Source: Staphylococcus carnosus (GTDB lineage Bacteria; Bacillota; Bacilli; Staphylococcales; Staphylococcaceae). Taken from it: a stretch of 64,000 nt of DNA. Positions 51,928-60,373 of this stretch are shown in pieces (position 1 is the first letter of the stretch; the number at the start of each line of letters is the position of its first letter). The notes beneath the pieces are model-generated. The model made no database searches and was not told the origin of the DNA. It saw nothing but the letters and a program-made list of their open reading frames with translations. The DNA is taken from assembly GCF_900458435.1 (NCBI RefSeq), contig NZ_UHCT01000001.1, positions 1,736,001 through 1,800,000 on the forward strand. Direction: 5' to 3'. A program made the position numbers and the translations under genes.

Positions 51928-52380
51928 TTATTGCTGCTTACTATGGTCTTGGCCATGCAACATCCAACGTACATTGTATTTATCTGAGAACGAACCCATT
52001 TTTCCGCCCCAGAATTGGTCTGCCAACGGCATATCAACATTAATCGACGAATCATCTTTTACTTTTTCATATAAAGCTTCAACACGTTTCGCATCTTCTT
52101 CATCATTAATATCATAATCAATCAATAATGAGATACCTTCCGTGATTTTATTATCTTTATTCTTATCAAACGCATCTGAAGCAAATAAAGTCACACCAGC
52201 AATCTTAAATTCAGAATGCATCGTACTATCTTCTGCTTTATCTGGATCAACGCCAAAACTTTCAGCTTGTTCACGTTGTACTGGTAAACGATTGATATCT
52301 GTTGCACCAAATACCTCTTCATAATATTTTAAAGCTTCTTTAGTATTATCAAATGCTAAATATGGATATAATTGAGTCAT
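51928..52380 (-). CDS. PhnB-like VOC protein
   Basis: A 150-residue VOC-fold protein of the PhnB group. It starts MTQLYPYLAFDNTKEALKYY and carries STMHSEFKIAGVTLFASDAF and a tail GSFSDKYNVRWMLHGQD, both standard for the group. Metal and substrate are unknown. Divergent from a second VOC gene at 52491 across a 110-bp promoter region. Confidence 0.87.
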   Translation of the reverse strand: MTQLYPYLAFDNTKEALKYYEEVFGATDINRLPVQREQAESFGVDPDKAEDSTMHSEFKIAGVTLFASDAFDKNKDNKITEGISLLIDYDINDEEDAKRVEALYEKVKDDSSINVDMPLADQFWGGKMGSFSDKYNVRWMLHGQDHSKQQ

Positions 52381-52490
52381 AGTTTGGGCTCCTTTTTTTA
52401 GAATACTGCACTTTTACATACCTTATTATACTATGTTTCAAACAATAATAATAAAGGTATGAATCAATGAAACTTATTAGAGGTGAAATA

Positions 52491-52868
52491 ATGATAAATC
52501 AATTAGATCAAGTTATGTTATATGTTTATGACCAAGAAGCAGCAAAAAATTTCTGGATTGAAAAATTAAATTTTGTAGAAGTTTCCGATGTTTCCAACCA
52601 AGCCATACGTACGATTGTACTTAAACCAACAAAATCATCACAAACTGAAATTGTCCTTCATGACAAAGCAAAAGTAGAAGCGATGTCTCTTGGTATCAGT
52701 ACAGATACACCTTCTCTAATGTTTGGAACAGATGATATCGATAAACTTTATGAAGACTTTCAAAGCAAAGGTATCTTTGTAGGCGAACTTGTTGAATCTC
52801 CGCAAGGCAGAGTTTTCAATTTTGCTGACAGCGAAGATAATTACTTTGCAGTCAAAGAAAATAAATAG
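52491..52868 (+). CDS. VOC family glyoxalase-like protein
   Basis: A 125-residue VOC protein (MINQLDQVMLYVYDQEAAKN; closes with FNFADSEDNYFAVKE). It is distinct from the PhnB-like neighbour and closer to glyoxalase/bleomycin-resistance-type monomers. ATG at 52491 follows AGAGGTG at proper spacing, while an earlier in-frame ATG at 52467 lacks a ribosome binding site. Substrate unknown. Confidence 0.85.
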   Translation: MINQLDQVMLYVYDQEAAKNFWIEKLNFVEVSDVSNQAIRTIVLKPTKSSQTEIVLHDKAKVEAMSLGISTDTPSLMFGTDDIDKLYEDFQSKGIFVGELVESPQGRVFNFADSEDNYFAVKENK

Positions 52869-53026
52869 TTTCCAAAACTTTCTTATATCAATAAATTACA
52901 CAGTTTTAAGACAGTTAAGAAAGCCAATCAATCACTTAAGAATTATCACTCAATGTATGTTTGATGTATGTTAAATTGCTCATAGTGATGAAATGTTAAC
53001 TCATTATTTAAGGAGCAGTAGAATAC

Positions 53027-53206
53027 ATGAAACCTATATTTTCAGAAAATCCTACAGCAGTGAATGTTTTATCTATCGCAGGGATTATTAGCGGGGTGCA
53101 TATGTTTTTAATCGTTGGCTTTTTGGGATTTATTTTCATCATACCGCCAGCAATTATATTTCTTCTGTCACTCATAGATATTTCCAATCACAAAGCACAA
53201 CAATAA
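53027..53206 (+). CDS. Small membrane protein (59 aa)
   Basis: A 59-codon ORF starting MKPIFSENPTAVNVLSIAGI, with AAGGAG upstream of the ATG. It holds two hydrophobic stretches (about 13-36 and 36-50, e.g. GFLGFIFIIPPAIIFLLSLI) and a short polar tail ending KAQQ. It is followed at once by a strong bidirectional terminator, which supports a real gene. No family was recognised. Confidence 0.7.
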   Translation: MKPIFSENPTAVNVLSIAGIISGVHMFLIVGFLGFIFIIPPAIIFLLSLIDISNHKAQQ

Positions 53207-53210
53207 AAAA

Positions 53211-53253
53211 GCCAGAGTATATCACTTTTACATAGGTGTTGATATACTCTGGC
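53211..53253. terminator. Bidirectional terminator
   Basis: Perfect 14-bp stem GCCAGAGTATATCA/TGATATACTCTGGC with a 15-nt loop and A/T runs on both sides. Confidence 0.92.
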
Positions 53254-53260
53254 TTTATTC

Positions 53261-53770
53261 TTATATTTTAAATTCAACAGTGTCTATAATAGCATGTTGT
53301 CGATTACGGAAATTTAAAGTTATATCTTTTTCATTGTCATCTATTAATAACTCCGCATAAGTTTCTTCAGTGCGACTTCTGGATTGAGAAATACTTCCTG
53401 GATTGATGACATGCACACTCGCAATTTCCTCATAGCGTGCAATATGTGTATGCCCTTAAAAAGCAAGTTGACATTCTAATGATTTAGCTTTTTCAGCAAG
53501 CTGCATACGTGTCGTATTCACACTGTACATGTGTCCGTGTGTATAAAAGGCACGTACACCATCTGCTTCTACAATTTCTTCTGCAGGAAATTCTGGGTAA
53601 AAATCACAATTCCCTTTCACGCGTCGATATAAACTGAGCTCCGTATCATCAAATTGAAATTCTGAGTCACCAAGATGAATCGCAACATCCACCTCATCGT
53701 AATGATTAAATATTTCAAATAAAATACCCGGTTCAGTATGATTGTCACTTAAAATTAACCATCTGTTCAA
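53261..53770 (-). pseudogene. YfcE/MJ0936-family metallophosphodiesterase with in-frame stop
   Basis: A minus-strand reading frame of 170 codons, intact except for one TAA at 53456-53458. The first 104 residues have the metallophosphatase motifs LSDNH, HLGDSEF, VKGNCD and FYTHGHMYSV. After the stop the same frame resumes with GHTHIARYEEIASVHVINPG, the last metal-binding motif and the family's NPGS sequence. A TAT/TAC to TAA change directly before GHTH would explain it. The gene is the last of the murI-rdgB-yfcE unit and overlaps rdgB by four bases. The truncated product would lack a metal ligand and is probably inactive. Confidence 0.88.
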
Positions 53771-54351
53771 ATCTGATCACCCTTTAAATAATTTCGAAGT
53801 TTATCAATTGCACGGCGTCTGTGACTAATCTCTCCTTTTTCTTCTGCAGAAAGTTGTGCCATTGTTTTATTTTTTTCAGGAACATAGAAAATAGGGTCAT
53901 AACCAAAACCATTATCCCCTTCTTTTTCATGCGTGATTTCACCATCAACCGTTCCTCTGAAAGTCAATGTATCTTCATTCGGTGCACTCATACTGATGAC
54001 ACATACGAATTGCGCATCACGATTTTCATTCTCACCTAAATTATTCAGTAACTTCACGATATTAGCTTCATCATCTTTATCAGTACCTGCATAACGTGCA
54101 GAGTAAATTCCAGGCTCCCCATTTAAAGCATCCACAGCAAGTCCGCTATCATCCGCAATGATACGTTTGCCTAATGCCTTTGCAGCTGCTTCTGATTTCA
54201 ATTTAGCGTTCTCTTCAAAAGTTGAACCTGTTTCTTCAACATCAAAACCTTCAATTAACTCACCGATGCCAATGACATTGTATTCAGGAAAAATAACTTT
54301 AAAATCATTTATCTTTCCTTTGTTTCCTGTTGCTATCACTAAATCTTCCAT
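53767..54351 (-). CDS. rdgB: XTP/dITP pyrophosphatase (RdgB/HAM1)
   Basis: This enzyme hydrolyses ITP, dITP and XTP to monophosphates, keeping deaminated purines out of nucleic acids. The 194-residue protein has the nucleotide motif IATGNKGKINDF, the metal-binding DDSGLAVDAL near residue 66 and the C-terminal SHRRRAIDKL. ATG at 54351 is preferred to an upstream GTG that overlaps AGAGGTGG. It follows murI by 15 bases and overlaps the phosphodiesterase gene. Confidence 0.95.
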   Translation of the reverse strand: MEDLVIATGNKGKINDFKVIFPEYNVIGIGELIEGFDVEETGSTFEENAKLKSEAAAKALGKRIIADDSGLAVDALNGEPGIYSARYAGTDKDDEANIVKLLNNLGENENRDAQFVCVISMSAPNEDTLTFRGTVDGEITHEKEGDNGFGYDPIFYVPEKNKTMAQLSAEEKGEISHRRRAIDKLRNYLKGDQI

Positions 54352-54366
54352 CTTATCCACCTCTAT

Positions 54367-55167
54367 TTAATCAACTTTTACTTGTGTTACTTCAACATCA
54401 TCAATTTTCAGCCATTGTGAAATAATATATTCAATATGTTCTGTGTCTCCTGTCGCAAAGAAACGATGTTTAGTATTTGGGGTATACGGCGCATGTTCAT
54501 TACTGAATGTTAACAAAGCACTGACTTCACGTGCTGTTTCTAAACCAGAAGAAATCACTGTTTTTGAACCTCCAAAATAATCATGTAGCGGTTCAAACAA
54601 TAATGGATAGTGTGTGCATCCTAAAATAACTGTATCTGCTTTATTCGTGCGATAATTTTTAAGTGTTTGATGTATCACAATATTAGTTGGAACCGGATCA
54701 TGATATCGCATTTGTTCTACTAATGGAACAAAGTCTGGACATGCAACACCTGTCACATCCACATGAGGATTAATAGCTTTAATATGTTTGGTATAAGCTT
54801 CTGATTTGATAGTCCCCTCAGTTCCTAACACCATCACATTATTATTTTTAGTTGTCATAATTGCCGTACGTGAACCCGGTTCAATAACGCCGATAACAGG
54901 TATCGGCAACAATTCTTTTAAAGTATCCAGTGCTACGGCAGTCGCAGTATTACACGCAATGACTAACATCTTAATATCAAATTCCATTAATTTTTGAGCC
55001 AGTTGTACAGTGAATTTCCGCACCTCATCGCCTTCTCTCGGACCATAAGGACATCGTGCACTGTCACCTAGATAATAAATTGTTTCATTCGGCAGCTGAC
55101 GTATAATTTCTTTGGCTACAGTGAGGCCGCCGACTCCTGAGTCAATCACTCCAATAGGTTTATTCAT
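54367..55167 (-). CDS. murI: Glutamate racemase
   Basis: MurI makes D-glutamate for peptidoglycan; MurD (34904) uses it. The 266-residue cytosolic protein has [13 protein letters not shown], the first catalytic cysteine in [11 protein letters not shown] near residue 72 and the second in LGCTHYPLL near residue 184. It is the first gene of a racemase-rdgB-phosphodiesterase unit, an order common in staphylococci. Confidence 0.96.
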   Translation of the reverse strand: MNKPIGVIDSGVGGLTVAKEIIRQLPNETIYYLGDSARCPYGPREGDEVRKFTVQLAQKLMEFDIKMLVIACNTATAVALDTLKELLPIPVIGVIEPGSRTAIMTTKNNNVMVLGTEGTIKSEAYTKHIKAINPHVDVTGVACPDFVPLVEQMRYHDPVPTNIVIHQTLKNYRTNKADTVILGCTHYPLLFEPLHDYFGGSKTVISSGLETAREVSALLTFSNEHAPYTPNTKHRFFATGDTEHIEYIISQWLKIDDVEVTQVKVD

Positions 55168-55276
55168 TTTTTCTCATCCTTGCGCAAAACATTCTTAAAT
55201 TATATTTTATCACACTCATGAAATTAGTTGAATTAATCAGAATTTCAATTTCTGTTCAGCAGACATTTAAAAACAT

Positions 55277-55324
55277 AAAGCGCGAGATAACTACCATAAT
55301 TGGTCTAGCTATCCCGCACTTTGA
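55277..55324 (-). terminator. Terminator after the MarR gene
   Basis: GCGGGATAnc and TATCTCGC arms across a loop of about 20 nt, with a broken U-tract on the minus strand; moderate quality. Confidence 0.6.
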
Positions 55325-55369
55325 AAATGAGTCAATAAATTAAGTTGTTAATAATCAAAATCGTCGTTA

Positions 55370-55759
55370 TTAGTTTAATTGTTTGTTTAAAATTCCAAAA
55401 TTAAAAGAATAATTTTGGAGAACTGCTTCTACTGATTTTAAGCTTTCGTTTAAATATTCTTCGCCTTTAGGTGTCAATGTGATAATTACCGATCTTTTAT
55501 CTTCGCCAGGATGACGTTTAATTACACCGCAAGTTTGTTCAAATTTCACAAGCATTCTAGATGTCGCACTGATACTTAAGCCATTCTTTTGACTCAACTC
55601 ACTGATGCTTAAGCTATGTCCTTCGCTTTTTTTCAAAAAGTAGAGGACATAAAATTCATTCAATGTTATTTCATAGTTGCTTTGTTTTAAAACTTCGCTT
55701 AATTCCAAATTCAACTGTCTTTGGAACTTTTGCATATTTAATAATTGTTCTATATTCAT
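55370..55759 (-). CDS. MarR-family transcriptional regulator
   Basis: A 129-residue winged-helix regulator. HTH elements include YEITLNEFYVLYFLKK, SISELSQKNGLSISATSRML (recognition helix) and the wing GEDKRSVIITLTPKGEE. It has the short dimer helices of small MarR proteins; one internal cysteine (EQTCGVIK) could be redox-sensitive, but this is inference. It follows the oxidoreductase gene by 15 bases, so the pair is probably one transcript under autorepression. Confidence 0.87.
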   Translation of the reverse strand: MNIEQLLNMQKFQRQLNLELSEVLKQSNYEITLNEFYVLYFLKKSEGHSLSISELSQKNGLSISATSRMLVKFEQTCGVIKRHPGEDKRSVIITLTPKGEEYLNESLKSVEAVLQNYSFNFGILNKQLN

Positions 55760-55774
55760 GTTGATCCTTTCTTA

Positions 55775-56422
55775 TTAATAAAATGAAGGTTTATCGTAAT
55801 GTGTGTTAGGTTCTCCTACACCAAATCCTTTACGTTTATATTTATTTTGGTCTTCATCTGTAATAATGTCAATAACAGCTTGCCCTACAGCTTCACGTGT
55901 TACTTGAGCATCTTTAAGTATTTCAGGTGTTGGCACTAATTCATAGCTAGTATTTGAAGGATCATCATATAACCAAGTAAGGTGTAATAAAGTGTAATCA
56001 ATATTTGAGTCTTCAATTATTTGAGCTGATTCTTTTTCACCCTCAATATAAGAGCTTGGAAGATTTTGTTGCGCAAATTCTTCTAAAGCTTTTGGAACAT
56101 CATCATGCAATCCAGCCATAGATGCCCCTAGCATTTTAATTCCAGGTTTGCTTTCAAGCACTTTCGCAATCACTTGAATATCTTGAGCTCTGTTCATCGC
56201 ATTTACAAAAACTAAATCCACATCTTGAATCGCTTTCTCTAATGTTTTCTCATCACTGAAATCACCATTCACAAGTTCAACACGGTCATTTTGGATACTC
56301 AAGCGATCTGTAATATTGCGACCGAATAAAACTAAATCTGAATCTGTTTGTTCTAATAAGTCTTTTGTTAAAATTCGTCCGATTTGACCTGCAGCACCTA
56401 AAACTAAAATTTTGTTATACAT
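55775..56422 (-). CDS. NAD(P)-binding oxidoreductase (YwnB-like SDR)
   Basis: A 215-residue atypical short-chain dehydrogenase with the Rossmann motif ILVLGAAGQIGRILTKDL at the N-terminus. Continuing features are FGRNITDR and YTLLHLTWLYDD. It resembles NAD(P)H-binding flavin-reductase-like/YwnB proteins; substrate unknown. It is paired with a MarR regulator, with a palindrome immediately upstream (56445-56468) that could be the MarR operator. Confidence 0.83.
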   Translation of the reverse strand: MYNKILVLGAAGQIGRILTKDLLEQTDSDLVLFGRNITDRLSIQNDRVELVNGDFSDEKTLEKAIQDVDLVFVNAMNRAQDIQVIAKVLESKPGIKMLGASMAGLHDDVPKALEEFAQQNLPSSYIEGEKESAQIIEDSNIDYTLLHLTWLYDDPSNTSYELVPTPEILKDAQVTREAVGQAVIDIITDEDQNKYKRKGFGVGEPNTHYDKPSFY

Positions 56423-56444
56423 AAGAAAACTCCTCTTTTTCTAT

Positions 56445-56468
56445 TTATTTGTTTGCACAAGCAAATAA
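56445..56468. promoter_or_regulatory. Palindrome upstream of the oxidoreductase-MarR pair
   Basis: TTATTTGTTTGCACAAGCAA followed by ATAA is identical to its own reverse complement at 20 of 24 positions, centred on TGCACA-like bases. Its size and place just upstream of the oxidoreductase start fit a MarR operator. Confidence 0.6.
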
Positions 56469-56517
56469 TATAACACTTCCAACCTTATGTCAAAAATTAA
56501 GTGCTTTATATGCAAAA

Positions 56518-56556
56518 AGACGATTTTCAATAAGATTGAAGGTTGAAAATCGTCTC
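56518..56556. terminator. Strong hairpin between sdhB and the oxidoreductase gene
   Basis: 13-bp stem AGACGATTTTCAA/TTGAAAATCGTCT with a 12-nt loop. It may act as a second terminator downstream of sdhB. Confidence 0.75.
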
Positions 56557-56569
56557 TTAAATAAAGAAA

Positions 56570-56590
56570 ACGGAACAAACTATGCTCCGT
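56570..56590 (-). terminator. sdhB terminator
   Basis: ACGGA/TCCGT stem followed on the minus strand by TTTTCTTTATTT, directly after the sdhB stop. Confidence 0.65.
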
Positions 56591-56609
56591 CTCCTCAAAA
56601 TATTTATAA

Positions 56610-57434
56610 TTAGTTCACTTGGTGATCTGAACCAAAGAATGATTTAAACATGTAGAATGAAGTTTCTCTGTTTAAAGCTGCGATTGAAGTTGTCAAAGGA
56701 ATACCTTTTGGACAAGCGTTTACACAGTTTTGAGAGTTACCGCATTCTTGTAAACCACCTGCACCCATTAATGCATCTAGACGTTCGTCTTTTGTCATTG
56801 AACCGGTTGGGTGTAAGTTGAATAAACGTACTTGTGAAATTGCTTGCGCACCAACGAAACCATTGTTTTTAGTTACGTTAGGACAAACTTCTAAACATAC
56901 ACCGCATGTCATACATTTAGATAATTCATAAGCAGTTTGACGTTTTTTCTCAGGCATACGTGGTCCAGGACCTAAATCGTATGTACCATCGATTGGAATC
57001 CAAGCTTTCATACGTTTCAAGTTGTCGAACATACGTGAACGGTCAACTTGCAAGTCACGGATAATTGGGAACGTGCTCATTGGTTCTAAGCGAATCGGTT
57101 GTTCTAATTGGTCAACGATTGCTGAACATGCTTGACGTGCATGACCATTGATAACCATTGAACAAGCACCACAAACTTCTTCTAAACAGTTCATGTCCCA
57201 AGTTACAGGCGCAACTTTTTCACCTTTAGTATTAATTGGATTACGTCTGATTTCCATCAAGCACGCAATAACATTCAAGTTTTCACGGTAAGGAATCTCG
57301 AATTTTTCTTCATATGGCTGAGAGTCACTAGTATCTTGTCGTTTAATGATCAAAGTTACAGTTTTTTGTTTATTAGAAGCTTGCTGTTGTTGATGATGTT
57401 GCTCAACAGCTTGGTCTTTTACTTCTTCTGCCAT
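56610..57434 (-). CDS. sdhB: Succinate dehydrogenase iron-sulfur subunit
   Basis: SdhB carries electrons from FAD to quinone through three Fe-S clusters. The 274-residue protein has a [2Fe-2S] motif CLEEVCGACSMVINGHARQAC near residue 84, a [4Fe-4S] motif CMTCGVCLEVCP near residue 164 and the third motif CGNSQNCVNACPKG near residue 234. It has a His/Gln-rich N-terminal extension (VEQHHQQQQASNKQK). It shares one base with sdhA. Confidence 0.95.
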   Translation of the reverse strand: MAEEVKDQAVEQHHQQQQASNKQKTVTLIIKRQDTSDSQPYEEKFEIPYRENLNVIACLMEIRRNPINTKGEKVAPVTWDMNCLEEVCGACSMVINGHARQACSAIVDQLEQPIRLEPMSTFPIIRDLQVDRSRMFDNLKRMKAWIPIDGTYDLGPGPRMPEKKRQTAYELSKCMTCGVCLEVCPNVTKNNGFVGAQAISQVRLFNLHPTGSMTKDERLDALMGAGGLQECGNSQNCVNACPKGIPLTTSIAALNRETSFYMFKSFFGSDHQVN

Positions 57435-59224
57435 TATGATTCGCTCCCTTCTTCTTCCTTATTTTCTGCAGTATGAGATTTACTTGAGTAGTCACGTTTA
57501 CGTGGTGGAATTAAGCTGATATCAACATCTTCATATGTGAATGTTGGTGCTTCATATTTACCATTGTAATGTGCCATTGTAGTTTTTAACCATTCTTCAT
57601 CATTACGATTAGGGAATTCTGGTTTGTAGTGGGCACCGCGTGATTCGTTACGGTTATATGCACCGATAGTAATAACACGTGCAAGTACTAACATATTCCA
57701 TAATTGGCGAGTGAAGAATACTGCTTGGTTACTCCAAGTTTGTGTATCTTCCATGTCGATGTCTTTATAACGTCTCATCAATTCAAGAATTTTTTCGTCA
57801 GTTTCAAGCAATGCTTTATTTTCACGTACTACAGTTACGTTTTTAGTCATGATTTCACCAAGTTCACGGTGAAGTTTGAAGGCATTTTCAGTACCTTTCA
57901 TGTTTAATAATTCATCAAAACGTTTTTGTTCTTCGTCAACTCTGTCTTGATACAAGCTGTCATCTAACTCAGTGTATGATTTTTCAACTGTATCGATATA
58001 TTTTACAGCGTTAGGACCAGCAACAGTACCGCCGTAAATTGCAGATAATAATGAGTTCGCACCTAAACGGTTACCACCGTGTTGTGAGAAGTCACATTCA
58101 CCAGCTGCAAATAATCCTTTGATTGTTGTATTTTGATCATAGTCTACATACAATCCGCCCATTGAATAGTGAACGGCTGGGAAGATTTTCATTGGTACTT
58201 TACGTGGGTCGTCACCTGTGAATTTTTCATAAATTTCGATGATACCGCCCAATTTAACATCTAATTCATGCGGATCTTTATGTGAAAGGTCAAGGTAAAC
58301 CATGTTTTCACCATTGATACCTAATTTTTGGTTCACACAAACATCGAAGATTTCACGTGTTGCGATATCACGTGGAACTAAGTTACCGTAGTCAGGATAT
58401 TTTTCTTCTAAGAAATACCAAGGTTTACCGTCTTTATAAGTCCAAATACGGCCACCTTCACCACGTGCTGATTCACTCATTAAACGTAATTTATCATCAC
58501 CAGGAATTGCAGTTGGGTGGATTTGGATAAATTCACCATTTGCATATACCGCACCTTGTTGGTAAACGATAGATGCTGCTGAACCTGTATTAATCATTGA
58601 GTTTGTTGTTTTACCGAAGATGATACCAGGACCACCTGTCGCCATAACAACTGCATCAGAACGGAATGAATCAATTTTAGCATCTGTTAAGTTTTGAGCC
58701 ACGATACCGCGTGCAGCACCATCATGGTCTTTAACAATACCTAAGAATTCCCATCCTTCATATTTAGTTACAAGTCCATCTACCTCAAATTTACGAACTT
58801 GTTCATCTAGTGCATAAACTAATTGTTGACCTGTTGTCGCACCAGCATAAGCTGTTCTGTGGTGCATTGTACCACCGAAACGACGGAAGTCTAATAAGCC
58901 TTCAGGTGTTCTGTTGAACATTACACCCATACGGTCTAGCAAGTGAATGATTTTTGGTGCTGCATCCGCCATTGCTTTTACTGGTGGTTGGTTAGCTAAG
59001 AAGTCGCCACCGTATACCGTATCATCGAAGTGAATCCAAGGTGAGTCACCTTCACCTTTCGTATTAACAGCTCCGTTAATACCCCCTTGTGCGCACACAG
59101 AGTGCGAACGTTTTACGGGTACAACTGAGAATAAATCAACATGTACACCTTGTTCTGCTATTTTAATTGTTGTCATCATTCCGGCTAATCCGCCGCCGAC
59201 AACAATAACTTTTTTCTCTGCCAT
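57434..59224 (-). CDS. sdhA: Succinate dehydrogenase flavoprotein subunit
   Basis: SdhA oxidises succinate to fumarate on the inner membrane face. The 596-residue protein has the FAD Rossmann motif KKVIVVGGGLAGMMT, the covalent FAD region CAQGGINGAVN and TMHHRTAYAG, and the active-site ESARGEGGR. ATG at 59224 is chosen over an in-frame GTG at 59236 because AGGGAG overlaps the latter. Middle gene of sdhCAB. Confidence 0.96.
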   Translation of the reverse strand: MAEKKVIVVGGGLAGMMTTIKIAEQGVHVDLFSVVPVKRSHSVCAQGGINGAVNTKGEGDSPWIHFDDTVYGGDFLANQPPVKAMADAAPKIIHLLDRMGVMFNRTPEGLLDFRRFGGTMHHRTAYAGATTGQQLVYALDEQVRKFEVDGLVTKYEGWEFLGIVKDHDGAARGIVAQNLTDAKIDSFRSDAVVMATGGPGIIFGKTTNSMINTGSAASIVYQQGAVYANGEFIQIHPTAIPGDDKLRLMSESARGEGGRIWTYKDGKPWYFLEEKYPDYGNLVPRDIATREIFDVCVNQKLGINGENMVYLDLSHKDPHELDVKLGGIIEIYEKFTGDDPRKVPMKIFPAVHYSMGGLYVDYDQNTTIKGLFAAGECDFSQHGGNRLGANSLLSAIYGGTVAGPNAVKYIDTVEKSYTELDDSLYQDRVDEEQKRFDELLNMKGTENAFKLHRELGEIMTKNVTVVRENKALLETDEKILELMRRYKDIDMEDTQTWSNQAVFFTRQLWNMLVLARVITIGAYNRNESRGAHYKPEFPNRNDEEWLKTTMAHYNGKYEAPTFTYEDVDISLIPPRKRDYSSKSHTAENKEEEGSES

Positions 59225-59279
59225 ATTAAATGTCACTCCCTGAAAATATAACCTTTATTTACGCTGATTCTATGTTCTG

Positions 59280-59894
59280 TTAAACAAATGCTAAGATTGC
59301 ACTCACGCCGATATATGCTACTACGATGAATACAACTAATGAAACCCATGTGAAAACGCGTTGTGATTTTGGTGATTGTAAGAATCCCCAAGTTACGCCA
59401 AATGACCATAAACCATTAGCGAAGTGGAAAATAACTGCAACAGTCAAGATTATATAGAAAACCAACCACAAAGGATTGCTTAATAAATCATGCATCATGC
59501 TGAAGCCAAGTGTTTTATGACCCATCCACATTTCAATTTTAGTTTGATAGAAGTGGATAGCGATAAAGATAAATGCTAAAACACCTGTGATACGTTGTAA
59601 CAAGAACATCCAGTTTCTGAACCATGAATAATGTCCAACATTCTCTTTCGCAGTGAAAGCAATATGAACACCGTATAATGCATGGTATAAAATTGGTAAG
59701 TAAATAAGTAAAATCTCAAGTGCTAGCAAGAATGGTAGTGATTCCATATTCTGAGATGCTTTATTGAATGCGCTAGCTCCTTTTGTTGCCTGATGGTTAA
59801 CCGTCAAATGCACAAGTAAAAATGCTCCGATCGGAATAACCCCTAGTAACGAGTGAATACGTCGCAAGTAGAATTGATTCTTAGTATAACCCAA
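59280..59894 (-). CDS. sdhC: Succinate dehydrogenase cytochrome b558 subunit
   Basis: The 204-residue membrane subunit anchors SdhAB and reduces quinone. Five transmembrane segments are visible, and the histidines in RRIHSLLG, LVHLTVNH, LYHALYGVH and AIHFYQT are the usual haem ligand candidates. The likely start is TTG at 59894, 8 nt after GGGGGG, giving MGYTKNQFYLRRIHSLLG. An upstream TTG would put the ribosome binding site inside the gene. First gene of the sdhCAB operon. A Fur-like box and a cre-like site lie upstream. Confidence 0.93.
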   Translation of the reverse strand: MGYTKNQFYLRRIHSLLGVIPIGAFLLVHLTVNHQATKGASAFNKASQNMESLPFLLALEILLIYLPILYHALYGVHIAFTAKENVGHYSWFRNWMFLLQRITGVLAFIFIAIHFYQTKIEMWMGHKTLGFSMMHDLLSNPLWLVFYIILTVAVIFHFANGLWSFGVTWGFLQSPKSQRVFTWVSLVVFIVVAYIGVSAILAFV

Positions 59895-60170
59895 AAGGAA
59901 GTCCCCCCTGTGAAACAAATAGTATTTATTGGTTTTATTTAAAGGAAATGATCTGGAAAAGCTCTAAATTGTCCCACAATTTACCCTAATCAAAATTTTT
60001 AAAGCAACTAAATAAAAGTTGTGCTGTGCGTAAGCAACCCACAAGCTCAGAACATCATACGTTTTTATGTATTTGACCCCACTCTAAGCTGTCTTTCTGA
60101 ACTCTGCTCAATCACAATTTCTTAACCTGCAAAACTTTGATATAAAGGTAATTGAGAACTGTTTTCATTT

Positions 60171-60184
60171 AGAAAGCGTTTACA
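60171..60184 (-). promoter_or_regulatory. Cre-like CcpA site upstream of sdhC
   Basis: The minus strand reads TGTAAACGCTTTCT, which matches the cre consensus TGNAANCGNTNNCA at all but the last position. It is positioned downstream of a possible -10, as in CcpA roadblock repression of TCA genes. Confidence 0.75.
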
Positions 60185-60250
60185 AACAGTCCTAAAAAAA
60201 TATAAAACCTCGTTAACGATATTGTAACATTTTTTGTGGGTTTTTGGGCA

Positions 60251-60265
60251 TGAGAATTATTCTCA
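60251..60265. promoter_or_regulatory. Fur/PerR-family box
   Basis: TGAGAATTATTCTCA is a perfect 7-1-7 inverted repeat, close to the Fur consensus TGATAATNATTATCA. It lies upstream of the sdhC promoter region. Confidence 0.65.
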
Positions 60266-60326
60266 TTGCACTTTTTTCTAATTTGCATTTAATTCAAATA
60301 ATATTACACTTTTTTTAACAAAAAAC

Positions 60327-60370
60327 GCGTGAACTGCTCCGATGTGCATCCCGCACTTGCAGTTTCACGC
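60327..60370 (-). terminator. uvrC terminator
   Basis: GCGTGAAACTGC pairs with GCAGTTCACGC across a loop of about 21 nt and is followed by TTTTTTG on the minus strand. Confidence 0.88.
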
Positions 60371-60373
60371 ATA

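Larger units (their letters stand above)
59895..60326 (-). promoter_or_regulatory. sdhCAB upstream regulatory region
   Basis: This stretch of about 430 bases holds no gene. A Fur-like inverted repeat (60251-60265), a TACAAT -10-like element near 60225 and a cre-like site (60171-60184) all lie 280-370 bases before the sdhC start. A second weak TTGATT/ACAATT pair is near 59970. The long leader could respond to carbon and iron status. Confidence 0.6.

Noticed and set aside
53456..53458. Programmed stop readthrough or recoding in the phosphodiesterase
   Set aside because: The stop is TAA, the least leaky codon, with no evident downstream stimulatory structure; point mutation or sequence error is simpler.
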